Source of the DNA: Planctomycetota bacterium
Lineage (GTDB): Bacteria > Planctomycetota > Phycisphaerae > Phycisphaerales > Phycisphaeraceae
Assembly: GCA_024276075.1 (NCBI GenBank)
Contig: JAJRXX010000052.1
Coordinates: forward strand, 1 to 64,000
Direction of reading: 5' to 3'
Length of the DNA: 64,000 nucleotides
Of this stretch, positions 42,001-43,036 are shown piece by piece. The notes beneath the pieces were generated by a model, which ran no database searches, had not been told where the DNA came from, and saw nothing but the letters and a program-made list of their open reading frames with translations. The position numbers and the translations under genes are program-made. The stretch's first letter is position 1; each line of letters starts with the position of its first letter.

Positions 42001-43036
42001 GGCTACCAACAATCAAGTCATCAACTCTGGTAATGGTTCGACCTTCAACTTCACGCCTACCGATAACGGCGTCTACACCGTCACGACTACGGTTTCCGAC
42101 AAGGACGCCGGCTTCACCACCGACACCGTGACCATTACCGTCAACAACGTCGCACCTCAGAACGTCGACGCCGGACCGGACCAGGCTGTTGTAGAGGGAC
42201 AGACAGCGAACTTTGCTGTCACCTTTAACGACCCCGCGGGTGCCGCGGATAACCAAGCAATCGCTTGGCGTGTCGTGGACGACGCCACAGGCTTGTCGGT
42301 AGCCACCGGTGGTGGGGCCAACTTCAATTTCACGCCTACGGACGATGGCACGTTTACCGTCACGGTTACGGTCACGGACAAGGACGGTGGTGTCGGTACC
42401 GATACCGTCAAGCTCACCGCCAACAACACCGCGCCTACGCTAATCGTGCCCGGAGACCAGGTCGTTCCCTTCGGTCAGACGTTTATCCTCACAGGCTCCG
42501 TCAGCGACGTGCCCACCGATACCGTCAGCGTCACCGTCGACTTCGGTGACAGCGTGGTCGTACCGGCGATCGTCCAGCCCGACGGCTCGTTCAGCATCAA
42601 CCACGCCTACACCCAGCGAGGCCAGTTTACCGTCACCGTTACCGCCACCGACGAAGACGGCGGGATCACACAGCAGTCTCTGCTCGTCACCCACGGCCTA
42701 TTGGGTGACTTGAACAACGACGCGCTAGTCAATGCCGACGATATCGATCTGATCTCCGCAGCGTTGTTATCTGGCAGCACCGATCCGAGGTTCGACCTCG
42801 ACGCCAGCGGTATCGTTGATGCTGCTGACAAAATACATCTGATCACCGTCATCCTCGGAACCGGATTCGGCGACGTGAATCTCGACAAGGTCGTTGACGA
42901 TGCCGATCTGAGTCTATTGCTGACGAACTTCGGCAGCAGCTCCGCCGGCTGGTCCCAAGCCGATTACACAGGCGACGGACTGGTCGACGACGCCGACTTG
43001 AGCCTGCTCCTGACAAACTTCGGCAACAGCTTTTAG
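12047..43036 (+). CDS. Giant multidomain surface protein (10,329 residues), LEPR-XLL start and dockerin end
   Basis: One uninterrupted frame of 31 kb. The N-terminus is basic (Arg/Lys-rich residues 1-35) followed by SVEPLEQRILLS at 42-53, the LEPR-XLL-like motif of large planctomycete exported proteins. Order of parts by approximate residue: BNR propeller 123-928; six EF-hand-bearing modules 1069-3215; RTX blocks within 3325-4090, 4325-4480, 5160-5220 and 5470-5520; hook-IN-like repeats between 4150 and 5790; FG-GAP 5825-6010, 6508-6745 and 6945-7480; YWTD propeller 6215-6495; ELWxxDGT 7640-8058 and 9178-9548; LRR 8302-8525; golvesin-like twice; NHL 8742-9002; SdrD-B-like 9092-9162; seven PKD/Ig units 9565-10215; dockerin 10218-10329. 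Composition is acidic and Asp/Gly-rich, pointing to an extracellular calcium-stabilised adhesin, matrix or predation protein. Function is unknown. The stop codon lies in a repeat element. The ATG has GGGGACGGG just upstream. Confidence 0.93.
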   Translation: MRSRRPLLGRITKRARGVILGNLPWRRAKRLPRVQAFNDLPSVEPLEQRILLSFTPTPTTEFDQAFQTYETSAALVVDASPPDTGLGGTFSNNAVNITLQGIPTWTEQGPGPIQNGQTEGLPNNPVTGAVNVVAVHPILPDIIYVGAVGGGVWKTTNGTAANPVWTPLTDDMPSLSISALAISQIDLNTIYAGTGSQSSSGIDGGINSRAQGLMRSTNGGASWEIIPTNSATQFDNLVITNIVPTGMLDSTTSQEIILLSAVDHVPQNAGGTFSVAKRGGVFISRDAGDTWSQVSGTAGTDLPFGPATDLFFVPGDSVIGRPDQIYAGIAGFSDANNNGIQDGLEFNAADIGIYRSTDAANWAKVSDATLPGFATIRSITFAAHENPVTGTYSVYAGLIDNTSNVAGIVRQTTGGDGLDNDTDGTTDEFDEFNWAAMDLPGLQEPLIAGGTGFIDLHPGNQGRLHFSIVADPVLDNIVYVGGDRQPSAGEGVGRPTASGANDFSGRLLRGDSSAGTGSQWTSITHTNAMGTAPHADSRQMVFDLISGDILEVDDGGIYRLTNPNNPATRQWVSANGNLRVTEVYSVNYDSTNDIIVIGNQDTGSAEQTATGSLVWTSAVNTAAPSGFFTGDGNTQAVSSTAGGSTRYALFFTINSVRRRQFDASGNFIPGSDVPVRFASGSGQPFQSGLSAADRSAVRFNLPYTLNAVDPTRMLIGHNGLYEFRANGDILLRTLQGTPPAGTGNITAVAYGFKHLTNSALDNPGVLYAARGNVVYARASGSLAAGGAAPALTQTTIAGAGTIRSIVMDPTDPTIAYAAGTNNIFMTNDGGGTWHNITGNLVGQGLNFQALEVASVNGTPVLMAGAFDGVHSAIFPTVGSAADTIWSKLGNNFPNTPVNDLHFDRVDGVLLAGTLGRGVWKIDLSALPLNEALDNQGSLVITSNPGFGDSIHLIRRQGNPLILDVFVNATPGPAVPPTISVPLAALQSIFVAGGDGDDTLIVDSTNGLIDVPFGIDFDAGTGSDALILTGPSSQQLATIDPAETPGNGIRTVTGNGTEQNVTFSDTETVTPVGITVDPLDAILGNFQNGLAQLAQTLEALSGSSLLGQALPVFGTSLGSALNGEGVGEPSPIGAGGSRQAGKALFRFGQNSTGSQFLRRIFETGSGGFLLDDITTLSTPEDLRQLLDDLDATPGNVTLSESAFITTFNVQVNKSIDGVADMVIDALGGTVNFAGALQFTADVALNLVLGVDSDGFFVDTASSTPQIVLTNIQGTADATGQFGFLGVTLENGTLTTAPGVAVEISLIDPNTGAPDDLIRIDELSNPITDLASVNFQDDPTADDMVFSGSLKAAPLFAGGPDLFSLANAQVQLSWADINDPLNVSVQAVPGLGDDIAAFLNTGIDDIIGGLNEVSTVLQSSASVDLFGANFSVLGTTLGDILAGAAGTRVYAGSSVFDISPVTTSGGFKKFIVSLNGMNPGQQGVAVGAAVTYKGVGGVNFTGTIDSVGLSDFTVQFDVAATQPPDTASPNFEINIGGGLDSIFSSFLGDLPSISAQTPTLQTFFDFLAKQLGVDLDSLGISIVGSGNNIAIEFALPINPDPLTFMQPIDLGGVLAGLELSAGGNINIQVDPNFNLAVGFSLAPATPLADRFYFVDSPGTPDFSLDVTAQLDDPNITGNFGLLEIMLAEQALPTNEGVKLDASLSLDLTDPNTDGRITINELTTAGLSSLVNTSISGALDIDGLEITATGAVGGSIGSLLIDLDGTTGGAINSLSDLGGVLSNINVTGDLNLQNFDNLSASDIFGLISQLAGWLNSLGDNPVLDFTIPFTDTSLGEALELGAGFAQNVADIIESVDNPGSASFDTIEQLTTQLSSVLGSGNAVTYDAAANAILINLAFSHAPTPLSVPIDIDFGLGDLASISTSSTLSLAPSVDFTLPIGIVLQPTTAVTSSTLLSELNNGNGVSTVTGNDFAITTRDGVVHNIDLSSVTDVGGVISLIQSVTGGSVTVQLMPTDPDKPTGAQRLVLTDQTSGGSTFQIASLNSSIAAMALGIKATDTDNDGVIDGLAMSSDSLLDRLFIDSSASLMGQLTLTAADIDAMASLGFLGLEIIDGQATASAAVDISLMNPTPGAKVFLSELFDNLGGGLSSFINITPTGSASLDLPVQSTGIAAGLLTGDPRILVSLPDMFDPSTANVTFQDLDNIANLKDFSFTNILNALQTILDQLQTAPAFSFLRQDIPLINVSVMDLVGVVDDFAAAIEQLTNNPGAAIDQFESAIEQALGLPPTAVSLSLVDGQGNPVAGPLPADVTLRFDFNFDIFDFSQQVPINLDLTSLVPALASLNDIVDVNGQALLDIMAGATLDIAFGFDLSDTNFDLFLFDGTQFELRGELNATIAELTAAVGPLGLSIINGIATLDGGSGTGPATWTIGLNPSDGISRYSLLDPSSFFGGSNSAITTTLDTDLNINLPFFLADKTTPLGSAADADNNGFPDNNLVIQGSADLVNGLNVQIVQLPDFAAALANLDFSDIFSSFSIGFDSIMKLVEDVMMGQIFGIEIPLIGDNLQDAARFVGDIRRRVRDNFDRIQNLGIDELRQAIFDALGPGGLGWLLPAGTSSLGLNDFFSTPFGNTATGLTDIEILVDGVVVTDTTQITSLPNDLLFRSTLHSDLIQASVPIGFDLGDIPLVDLEVTGNVDLTIGFDFTFGIGVSQTEGVYLDVSSAEDIRVFVDAAIPGFQAIGTLAFLQVEVSDDPTQPSGFNRFTTPPPGAPDAATFIIDLLDPNMDGKLSFSELLGGGISLDAKLDAEIDINLNLIASLGGDANFPSVKAEFDLLAQFDPNAANFGGGNLTMAFNNVRLDLGEFLTGFVTPIFDKINTVLDPVLPIVTVLTEPIPVISDLAGQPVTLADLAAIFGLAEIADFLDGVAAVADILSEVSSVATALAGGELVFGDFPLINQPIAGGLTGSGSSLVVTQPVTVDTFDYSAITNAAPPLPPELANFKNRSDGGGFSFALLDDPASVLQLMLGKEDLVLFTYDMPAFVLDFSYSQYFPIIGPLGVRLGGQIGVGLDFAFGYDTQGFFDFSRTQRVADIFNGFFISDRANANGTGEDVPEVVFTGGITAAVELNVGVASAGAEGGIFVTVNFDLNDPDGDGKVRINEILQNLTLAPPPLFVFDVSGSISARLRAYIEILLVLNFEFELANITLVEFEIPRPELAITEPVLATVVGSSGSGSGSSLSTNSLIAPSGAANFGPTTVTTNATPPTTPGTLILNTDLTGNDNFSLDRGDNDSHVIVRSQGFVQEFFGVNSIWADGGGGDDVFLFDPSLTLPIEVHGGAGNDRITAGGGAAVIRGDDGDDILSGGSEDDQIFGDAGNDTITGGRGDDQLEGGDGVDDIDGGLGNDTILGGIGNDILKGNVGDDTISGEDGDDSVFGGLDDDMITGGQGKDTLRGDAGRDIIHGGTEDDRLEGGSGNDDLFGDDGDDKLFGEANNDELHGGDGDDELLGGVGSDSLFGDAGNDTIIAGTSTVGGDANSLHTIFGGDGNDIIFGDIGDDTIDAGLGDDQVFANKGSDMIIGGWGADLIVGGVNQTTGGGNASDSNTIYGDLVDGRAVPPGVPSDHIDMIFGDIGPDLIDAGAGNDVVRAFGGNNTLWGRAGDDQMFSGTGNDMVFAGTGADLVNILGGNNTVFGQEDPAAIIADPASEPADSPDVIVTGSGNDLVFGGAGGDNIFSSGGDNTFFGEDGNDQITSGGGDDTMFGQLGNDILSSGGGNDVLVGGDGDDELLAGDGSDILWGGDQVFDRDRFQAPNLLDPLFWDAATQARTGYIPPVIWPIDPNTGVHVDTIDGTIQDGRDTLRGGGGTDWLFGGGDIDDLDGEGGADYLDGGAADDIVRGGDGDDNVRGGANDDSVQGGAGIDQLYGDDGSDLLFGDAGFVRAQDLLDSSLQIIETAGTHTLRGQRLFGGNGIDTLHAYAATLDPAIESVLMGDELFGGTGNDWLFGNIRQERMFGENGNDFLHGEELRGPNYAKNTQAAIIGGDDFMVGGSGEDQMFGGGGNDELWGGGDSDWLEGQNGNDTLNGGGGIDILVVDTNQTYDVFGDDIDGHNDNQPGAGVADDNATDIALVEGTLFNDVILLSEEIVIEGFADAVSTGFTTANATFDLTIDTPLLAAPLIVNVTVSQFTPTPGLVHVLDQLADHITAELATALIGTGIENSVAAVRNGNRINLLTRGLGRNASLEITNANAITTGQLGLVDPLALSTAGADRLVVDLTAGLSRQRTFFSKWRGAGGVGLVEQFRVSGLFGDDDLGFVEGRNAVDISSLTARSNDFIGVLDGGPGDDILRGTAGRDRIDGSSGNDTLFGLAGDDRLWGGLGNDSLFAGQGNDDLIAGEGNNKLYAWSMDPLPSGDTQFGVFVDENGILRDDNGDLDGDGLLDSDGISPPYALEDTGLNRMLGSRGNDMLFGGTGLDFMFGNGGNDQLFTKDGELFEDAFGDNTSDQWKAYARSTGQVWYYSGTNADDEISVDFVTEPGLLAGHHLITRLTNNNGNFSFDAQVRLDFDARDDNGNLVWQPDDALANLDSLRVRDNNLRSFGEDVINLASAGLLPSEGEFLAIIIDALDGRDKITVGPTVQKDVWIDAGAGDDEVQIVSGNAILTDQTESVVRNEVPGSPNDSSAAAPLQGSAILVAAANGPVDGHITGRARFDLKVNGAAPVSVSVIAGTTNDNATLADLAADLNAALTQAGLGADVVAQALNNKLALVTTRTGALADLEITSANGITTGQLGFNVGQVANAQALERSVLFTGLTIDNPNDVDWYVFDLTAAPTGKIAITSASDLDQLSGLLFEQTPNGLKLVRRIDPNNVVVVAGPTPDGTELLIGATPPPTDGLLPADAQFNLVINGVVSQTVTIAAGTTPRLLDDLVAALNTAFDDPASTIQFGGQIFKLSELLVADTTQQRLTIAPSDYSFVQTLAIQNIGDATALQTLGFVDGQALDAADNQFSLANLDQAIGLTIHDTADTDRFRITLPQPGQLGDQLVLSVNAGSPDVTVELRDALGAVVVAAATGATVTSSLDGLADGDYELVVTAALPTRYSIEQTIGTPSNALLDLSGAAEVSDDLTGLTAGRYFLQVQSLNRIPTIYDLLIGVDNNQPVAVSLATRSDATHRNVILGGDGNDVLKGGGGEDWVFGQAGDDVLSGGLDRQASDLLFGGDGNDTFQLIPDGLPFIKGTNNTLIPTLSDFFDGGLGHDRVLFLGGDTDRLGRDVPDFVSIRFNTILHRYEFTSLIWDIQNQRFLTEDSPAMLAFDAAAATNGQITTDWSFDLVVNSGTPITVTLLQADTTDNVTIADLIDDMNDALDQVGLLSLVVAGQSANQLTLSTVDTGPGAELEITFVDPTLETLLGFTPDPATRTARGVEGVFQQQFLFYQDKDIEQTVFDTRAGDDVVHADPEYKFPGVDSEWGIKAGAFQQGASIGALTILGGDGNDRLFGGALDDYIDAGDGIDFVAGGPGDDEIIGGPGSDLLLGDSTPVPPDDFEVTTRNGVSGRNDGLNFASFLSELEPGKTVENLTLHLGDLGDWYIFAAPKADNQFGITDTGLLRQDNIQINFFEQTATGLAPDPVSQALFDQSRDQALFLFAGENTDPNDPLSLVPSERFVGVPDFYMLHVLNVTGFGMIASGPGPGTGILSGDATLSLAVDVTGFTNTINITLPQGNSIGGDPDFRNSLDDLVVAMNALIDTELTNASQPIDLINVTKDNSNRLIISLNQSGSLEVTAANSVAQDELYLQVGQTNGAARPMGFYNIGFADPTEIEQTVHIPADSGDAHIQSANPVDRATAIPLGDINGDGFADLIASVNERFGSIFNTPAGFTGHAQELVAPSLARIYFGSNPPADSDLTTGSVTLKLPAPITGQSLGVQSIFASPGDLNGDGLDDIVVAVSAQSISGINAPFQDQGVYILFGRATWPDVVDVVNEADVIITGFQNELTIDTADIDNDGIADLLIGETRPSSVQGGVTHVFYGRSTAGWAGANAVFNADFSDLTDPANPVADTDGFDITTNPDFWHLTTGRGADPGHTPSHSVYFGANEGPNGGGTFEGSGLGHITSSVIDLTSLLNPQLLFSYFLETEGSSGSFDKAEVQVGIADAAGNVASYVTVATNDNGTDSLIDPTSAWRRAIVDLSGFAGQTVRVRFQFDAVDNILNAFEGWFVDDVVVRGALLASNADAQLGRFGPDQIFWADNNQILQGDITSKPASGLINTQNFIVSVAADVQGGKIYWSEAAFTGQQFPQMFIKRQNLDGSGTPETIFSFSPGTFGPTLFSAITLDTVKGHIYFSFVGLRGIQRADLDGSNVVNVITDTSSFTVDTPYSLAVDSAGGKIYWMDVVAQTVNRADLNGANPEKLAAVASPPGSASQFAPHAIALDTVQGKIYWMDQSSIFRADLDGSNAALWEEDISNNGVLVDSDAGVVYIHDDDEIDVKSVDNPALFGRVPTGVVVPSSPVGLVIDLRTPFADNVNVIENIGDFNGDGIDDFTASRFDRLGDDIFLFLGRDNVRYSGIINQPATSLADMVIHDGGAFIGTTAVPAGDLDGDGKDDLIVNAPQQSYIIFGRDVVPPAPGTPVDFDVTTAPDVAIVSGQFGAVGLGDMDGDGKGELGVAALEFNAALAEDGSRLEHQVAYTFLGRDRAEWFSGPFNVADPFADPDMVFEPARPLYDDEGDLTITPDRFLPAGDINNDGLADVILADILGNNATLWLGQPLVPVVDAGLSGTGAPLVRPEPFVFELAKPIFTIPNPQQDGRVLNGWTTGQLNAGVGGDFRIHLPGPAGTAKASWTVGSLATGSYDVYATWAPLANAASNATYRVFDGSTLLDTVQVDQRFAPEVLNPGDPGPPWRKLGTFDINSGGLIIELIDKAGGLIVADAIRVDVGATQVIVDNTDPGYAEVEDTSLTGAFVIEGFEDGENLSEVWGIGDFNADGADDFVIQGDNRAYILLGPVNITGTEDIPTVADILVDTNSLGKLARRPTDIDGDGRADLVFVKGDAGSLNFTVTMIFGRPNLPRVIDSGWLATAPSRVVQFNVAKSSVGLGSGDDAAIHLAPETLDWDGDGLSDLLISRTIFFNTQQTSSVPIALLYTGADLAPTADDPSAIPGLNATLRIDSDASSRTAVMNTLLGASSGFTASAPSASNVFTRAAGDLNGDGLEDIVLLNSFFATFSNTTLSLSTTLGRGYVILGQAVQNSGVQADLNTNLGTPAANTPWRLRLDQQIVNGQTSVGSTLPTDITFGDEFNGYSLVSATPLGDVNNDGFDDLAVTRLFEDANFGQGSIFILNGSQSLGLPQGIVDVATHADVTIRQFDPGVLGPGQRTVAFLGVYAGDFNADGEVDFAVGQPISGLQDAQPGQPPQLLDFQSRGDVRIFWSIADHQGSEINLTDADVVLTGQRELDRFGTLPVTPQMDINGDRIADLIVGAQDADVFTSGFVSKAGKVYAIYGAPQRFDLADSQLVQPLANRTITGAGDFVVDPNTGQPVTFFDPDLDNNGVLDTSNFVLPASGGALWYSFTTLGDGRAGNQVRLLPASQAPKTIALKGPDGFVEGLNALLSSSSVTQLEIGGEQRDIGVMEFDLSGFLDAVDGPNAARIIENADLVLDTLTEVGTSPTFLTEFNGIVYFRAFTSSHGTELWRTDGTGQGTFMLKDIRPGTNSSTPTNFFVSDDGQGNQFLYFRATTDTEGRELWRTDGTAAGTELVSDIRVGTSGSNPFGFVQVADVLFFKATDGSGTELFALRPDGTVSNLTTASTLTVGDMTSIGNTLFLGTTTSAGVHRLQRIIVTNGVPGSLQTISNWRSRPSRLTELGGQLYVRGSQDVNIIIAIVTSGEELWRVNPSTFAITQISNAPGTASSSPTRLTTVGGTLYYTASPDGSSSPELYKITNATGTPTRLTTGGRNPSTLTVVGSQVFFRTFESGGRNELWVSDGTVGGTNRVTDINTSNVNDSVSGLVEHNGLLYFEANDGTENAIYRTDGIDRNTEKVHVTGTNTPFNFISNGNDILFSLFDGTSTQLHISDGLPQGTTVKVADAGILSGTIRVSVLDDEGNGTVEVADAAAPAANFIDIDLATLNIPANGLARLDIAQLINDALQAGKTRVTLKIEMLGANPLPLLTKRARPQDASTSQTALEITTAQRNGVVADLYDEQGHRLVEGQSVIDTRAHKAGTYFLRVYNPFAADQTGDLPFAIEFNPPKAGQTNPNPEFGRDQIRGGEGPDLLIGNGDLDRLFGESGIDSFIAEEFELRDLETGETREDPSAPEAVSSTGTPPADRVIDIEDIQLRRIVALALGIPVTTAWNGAPLVSQSILASRLNTLTYLEASLDPAVNNFYTTFEGLQFATNIRLLNLSGTALGVFFSQFGSLSTLIPGTDLITGEPFGLTRLQYLGLDRIIDFESATTLAAISQFESLEVLSMDRPDASGLGFFQLTDISALAGLKNLRWLSLAGNQITDLGPLAELDILQQAEQILDPQANRLAYLDLRDNAITDIGPLVGQDIIDDGQFSDGYAEPVGPWARNQNPFPGAFEQDYRFTFAGSTNQATWTFTGLPATGFNVFVTWPENANRSTAVTYTVTGEITTQVVVDQTQAPAGSLFGGSTWEFLGIFAPDLSGQIMVQLDGAVDGIVAADAVRIARFDQVLPALTQLDLRGNPLDSRSHDLYLPDLVGVAGSGFGTNALGAGLLVDPDLASPTFQIPQIPPQAIAANLTSPTVLASLAAVDPDANTLLLGSNTTVRQFQGPFDSTPGSILDDFIDPISSFFDNPIQPVDAIFGPDGNFYVVDAGNRQVLRFDGLTGTFLNVFVTADEIPGTGTPEHLGFGIDNDLYLVDSSNSLHQFNGNTGAFVETDFTFGTGLDIGNIEFHNGNILLFTDMTSRRLIGRNIETETFDLIGPINGTGLFPDGIDVGPDGLIYVSNTGSNRIERFQFDFLAGTFVFVDVFVDSTAAPELSDPTDLVFGPDGTLYVVSDGNSTVLGFDITTGTQIIDLAIVSGNPPLGSIPFINFAPSTVTFSVTSSDPAAASFTINTKDEIEVTPTAGFTGTIQATVSATDGLGRTAEMIFDLSIGVGAVYGNAFNDQDASGTRDTSEPGLAGVTIYADLNANGVFDATEPLGLTDDNGDYAINGLTLQSQPYLVRQVPLPDASLTVPVGFGNAMFPIAALAGINVFEQVVYRGRLIISGFDANTSVQGLFSYDGVTLTPLAAFPSGSPQGLTEFNGVLYFSANDGNGAGTELWQYDGNTVKLAADISTTSSFPTSFVVFNGALHFIANAGAGAGNELFRFDGVNPPTLAAASVPTGFSNPFDLVVFNNLLFLRGFTPTTGTELFAFDGSKINLVVDINPGASSSTPLDLTPFNGNLYFNASAGSGGVGRELFRFNPATGGVEFVADINPGTSSSSPSEFTEFNGQLFFRAFRSGGEGTELWSFDDVNGPQLVADINAGSPSSTPQFFTVFDNALYFSAADSPFGRELWRTDGQNVERVFDIREGGSSSSPSDLVEFGGTLLFGANDAAGDQVFELIPDAHMFRLSSATAQLAADFGNQLVVSVGVDQTADEGDTVTVAATVNDPDPSNGSNFAFQWQISSPNVTILNNSDTTQTLEFIPTDNGTFTVTLTVTDLDDGNKQFTDSMRVFVNNVAPTTTGGFNQTLDEGQPIPTLDAATLVTDPGANDTQSILWQVVSTNGQVIPDSTNTTLDFTPNDNGTYTVTMTATDDDGAASNPQVWVFTVNNVAPQNVNAGADQTVNEGQTANLAVTFTDPGSADTHTIDWQVVHDATSQVVAQAFNAGANFNFTPDDDGTFTVTVTVTDKDGQSNTDTVQVTALNVAPQNLNAGSDQTVNEGQLVSLSLVGSPTDASTIDQASLSVTWDVLASNGQAVNSGSGSTFNFTPNDNGIYTVTTTVYDKDGGSTSDTVTITVNNVAPQNVDAGPDQIVDEGQLVSLSLVGAPTDPSSVDEASLSVVWDVVATNNQVINSGNGSTFNFTPTDNGVYTVTTTVSDKDAGFTTDTVTITVNNVAPQNVDAGPDQAVVEGQTANFAVTFNDPAGAADNQAIAWRVVDDATGLSVATGGGANFNFTPTDDGTFTVTVTVTDKDGGVGTDTVKLTANNTAPTLIVPGDQVVPFGQTFILTGSVSDVPTDTVSVTVDFGDSVVVPAIVQPDGSFSINHAYTQRGQFTVTVTATDEDGGITQQSLLVTHGLLGDLNNDALVNADDIDLISAALLSGSTDPRFDLDASGIVDAADKIHLITVILGTGFGDVNLDKVVDDADLSLLLTNFGSSSAGWSQADYTGDGLVDDADLSLLLTNFGNSF
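12170..12205 (+). other. LEPR-XLL-like N-terminal motif of the giant protein
   Basis: Residues 42-53 read SVEPLEQRILLS. The family motif is LEPR followed by two leucines; here Gln replaces Pro. No classical hydrophobic signal peptide precedes it, which is typical of this group; the motif is associated with planctomycete surface or exported proteins by family knowledge. Confidence 0.75.
12415..14830 (+). repeat. BNR/sortilin-like beta-propeller region of the giant protein
   Basis: Residues about 123-928 have repeated blades of the type DIIYVGAVGGGVWKTTNG. Asp-boxes are visible at residue 216 (STNGGASW), 284 (SRDAGDTW) and 826 (TNDGGGTW), with a final GTLGRGVWKIDL. This is the fold of BNR-repeat glycosidases and VPS10-type receptors; no catalytic set can be assigned. 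Confidence 0.75.
15251..21690 (+). repeat. Six long modules with EF-hand-like loops
   Basis: Residues about 1069-3215 hold six diverged copies of a 300-420-residue module. Each has a strand-rich part beginning like FGYDTQGFF or DRFYFVDSPG, then a Ca-loop-like segment: residue 1306 DPNTGAPDDLIRIDEL, 1707 DPNTDGRITINEL, 2124 NPTPGAKVFLSEL (degenerate), 2429 NPSDGISRYSLL (degenerate), 2777 DPNMDGKLSFSEL and 3144 DPDGDGKVRINEI. Related segments occur in other very large bacterial RTX-type proteins; no domain name is recalled. Confidence 0.75.
22025..24305 (+). repeat. RTX (hemolysin-type calcium-binding) block 1
   Basis: Dozens of GGxGxDxxx nonapeptides such as GGAGNDRIT, GDAGNDTIT and GGDGDDELL run through residues about 3327-4086, interrupted by a short insert near 23420-23570 containing several tryptophans. 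These fold into a calcium-filled beta-roll. Smaller blocks recur at 25020-25480, 27530-27700 and 28456-28610. Confidence 0.9.
25020..25480 (+). repeat. RTX block 2
   Basis: Residues about 4325-4478 contain GGPGDDILR, GSSGNDTLF, GGLGNDSLF, and after an Asp-rich insert GGTGLDFMF. Same beta-roll type as block 1, separated from it by a hook-IN-like unit. Confidence 0.85.
27530..28610 (+). repeat. RTX blocks 3 and 4
   Basis: Two short beta-roll runs, 27530-27700 (GGDGNDVLK, GQAGDDVLS) and 28456-28610 (GGDGNDRLF, GGPGDDEII), flank one hook-IN-like unit at 27955-28270. Confidence 0.8.
29530..30090 (+). repeat. FG-GAP repeats, first set
   Basis: Residues about 5828-6014 contain GDINGDGFADLIASV, GDLNGDGLDDIVVAV and ADIDNDGIADLLIGE, each followed by an aromatic YFG or LFG turn. 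These are integrin-alpha-type propeller blades with calcium loops. Further sets lie at 31560-32290 and 32890-34490. Confidence 0.85.
30130..30680 (+). other. MAM-like beta-sandwich in the giant protein
   Basis: Residues about 6028-6211 read like a jelly-roll of the MAM or immune-inhibitor-A type, with LLFSYFLETEG, WRRAIVDLSGFAGQTVRVRF and EGWFVDDVVV. Such domains bind carbohydrate or protein; the assignment is from these phrases only. Confidence 0.55.
30690..31520 (+). repeat. YWTD-like (LDL-receptor type) propeller
   Basis: Residues about 6215-6492 hold blades GKIYWSEAAF, GHIYFSFVGLRGIQRADL, GKIYWMDVVAQTVNRADL and GKIYWMDQSSIFRADL. YWTD-type propellers are common in metazoan receptors and occur in some bacterial surface proteins. 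Confidence 0.75.
31560..32290 (+). repeat. FG-GAP repeats, second set
   Basis: Residues about 6505-6748 carry GDFNGDGIDDFTAS, GDLDGDGKDDLIVN, GDMDGDGKGELGVA and GDINNDGLADVILA, each with a following FLG or IFG. Confidence 0.85.
32360..32830 (+). other. Golvesin-like domain 1
   Basis: Residues about 6772-6928 resemble the golvesin C-terminal, CBM-like fold: FRIHLPGPAGTAKASWTV, SYDVYATWAPLANAASNATY, and a closing GGLIVADAIRVDV. A second copy is at 37610-38030. Likely ligand-binding; the ligand is unknown. Confidence 0.6.
32890..34490 (+). repeat. FG-GAP repeats, third set
   Basis: Residues about 6949-7482 have at least six loops, including GDFNADGADDFVIQ, TDIDGDGRADLVFV, LDWDGDGLSDLLIS, GDLNGDGLEDIVLL, GDVNNDGFDDLAVT and MDINGDRIADLIVG. 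Confidence 0.85.
34960..36220 (+). repeat. ELWxxDGT repeats, first cluster
   Basis: Residues about 7639-8058 repeat GTELWRTDGTGQGTF, RELWRTDGTAAGTEL and NELWVSDGTVGGTNR with intervening LYFRA or LYFEA strands, the ELWxxDGT propeller-type repeat of bacterial surface proteins. A second cluster lies at 39590-40680. Confidence 0.85.
36955..37620 (+). repeat. Leucine-rich repeat segment
   Basis: Residues about 8304-8525 show LRR units of the bacterial internalin kind: LTYLEASLDPA, IRLLNLSGTAL, LRWLSLAGNQITDLGPLAEL and LAYLDLRDNAITDIGPLVG. It is followed by a golvesin-like insert and resumes with LTQLDLRGNPLDSRSHDLY. Confidence 0.8.
37610..38030 (+). other. Golvesin-like domain 2
   Basis: Residues about 8522-8662 repeat the theme of the domain at 32360: QDYRFTFAGSTNQATWTF, FNVFVTWPENANRSTAVTY and a closing GIVAADAVRIAR. 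It interrupts the leucine-rich repeats. Confidence 0.6.
38270..39055 (+). repeat. NHL-like propeller segment
   Basis: Residues about 8742-9003 contain FGPDGNFYVVDAGNRQVLRF, VGPDGLIYVSNTGSNRIERF and FGPDGTLYVVSDGNSTVLGF, which are NHL-type blades. Confidence 0.75.
39320..39535 (+). other. SdrD-B-like domain
   Basis: Residues about 9092-9163 read GNAFNDQDASGTRDTSEPGL, then GVTIYADLNANGVFD and a closing TDDNGDYAINGL, the Cna-B/SdrD-B-like fold with calcium-type loops. Confidence 0.75.
39590..40680 (+). repeat. ELWxxDGT repeats, second cluster
   Basis: Residues about 9182-9545 carry GTELWQYDGNT, NELFRFDGVNPP, GTELFAFDGSKI, GRELFRFNPATGG, GTELWSFDDVNG and GRELWRTDGQNVE with spacing of about 60 residues. 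Confidence 0.85.
40740..42690 (+). repeat. Seven PKD/Ig-like units
   Basis: Units of about 90-95 residues begin GVDQTADEGD, GFNQTLDEGQ, GADQTVNEGQ, GSDQTVNEGQ, GPDQIVDEGQ, GPDQAVVEGQ and PGDQVVPFGQ, and most end VNNVAP. Units 4 and 5 are close at DNA level, with GAAGGCCAGCTTGTGAG recurring at 41624 and 41909, a 285-bp period. They form a stalk before the dockerin. Confidence 0.85.
42695..43033 (+). other. Type I dockerin-like C-terminus
   Basis: Residues about 10217-10329 hold four calcium loops: GDLNNDALVNADDIDLI, FDLDASGIVDAADKIHLI, GDVNLDKVVDDADLSLLL and ADYTGDGLVDDADLSLLL. Dockerins bind cohesins in cellulosomes; planctomycetes use them widely at the end of surface proteins with unknown partners. 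No cohesin gene is visible in the window. Confidence 0.85.
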
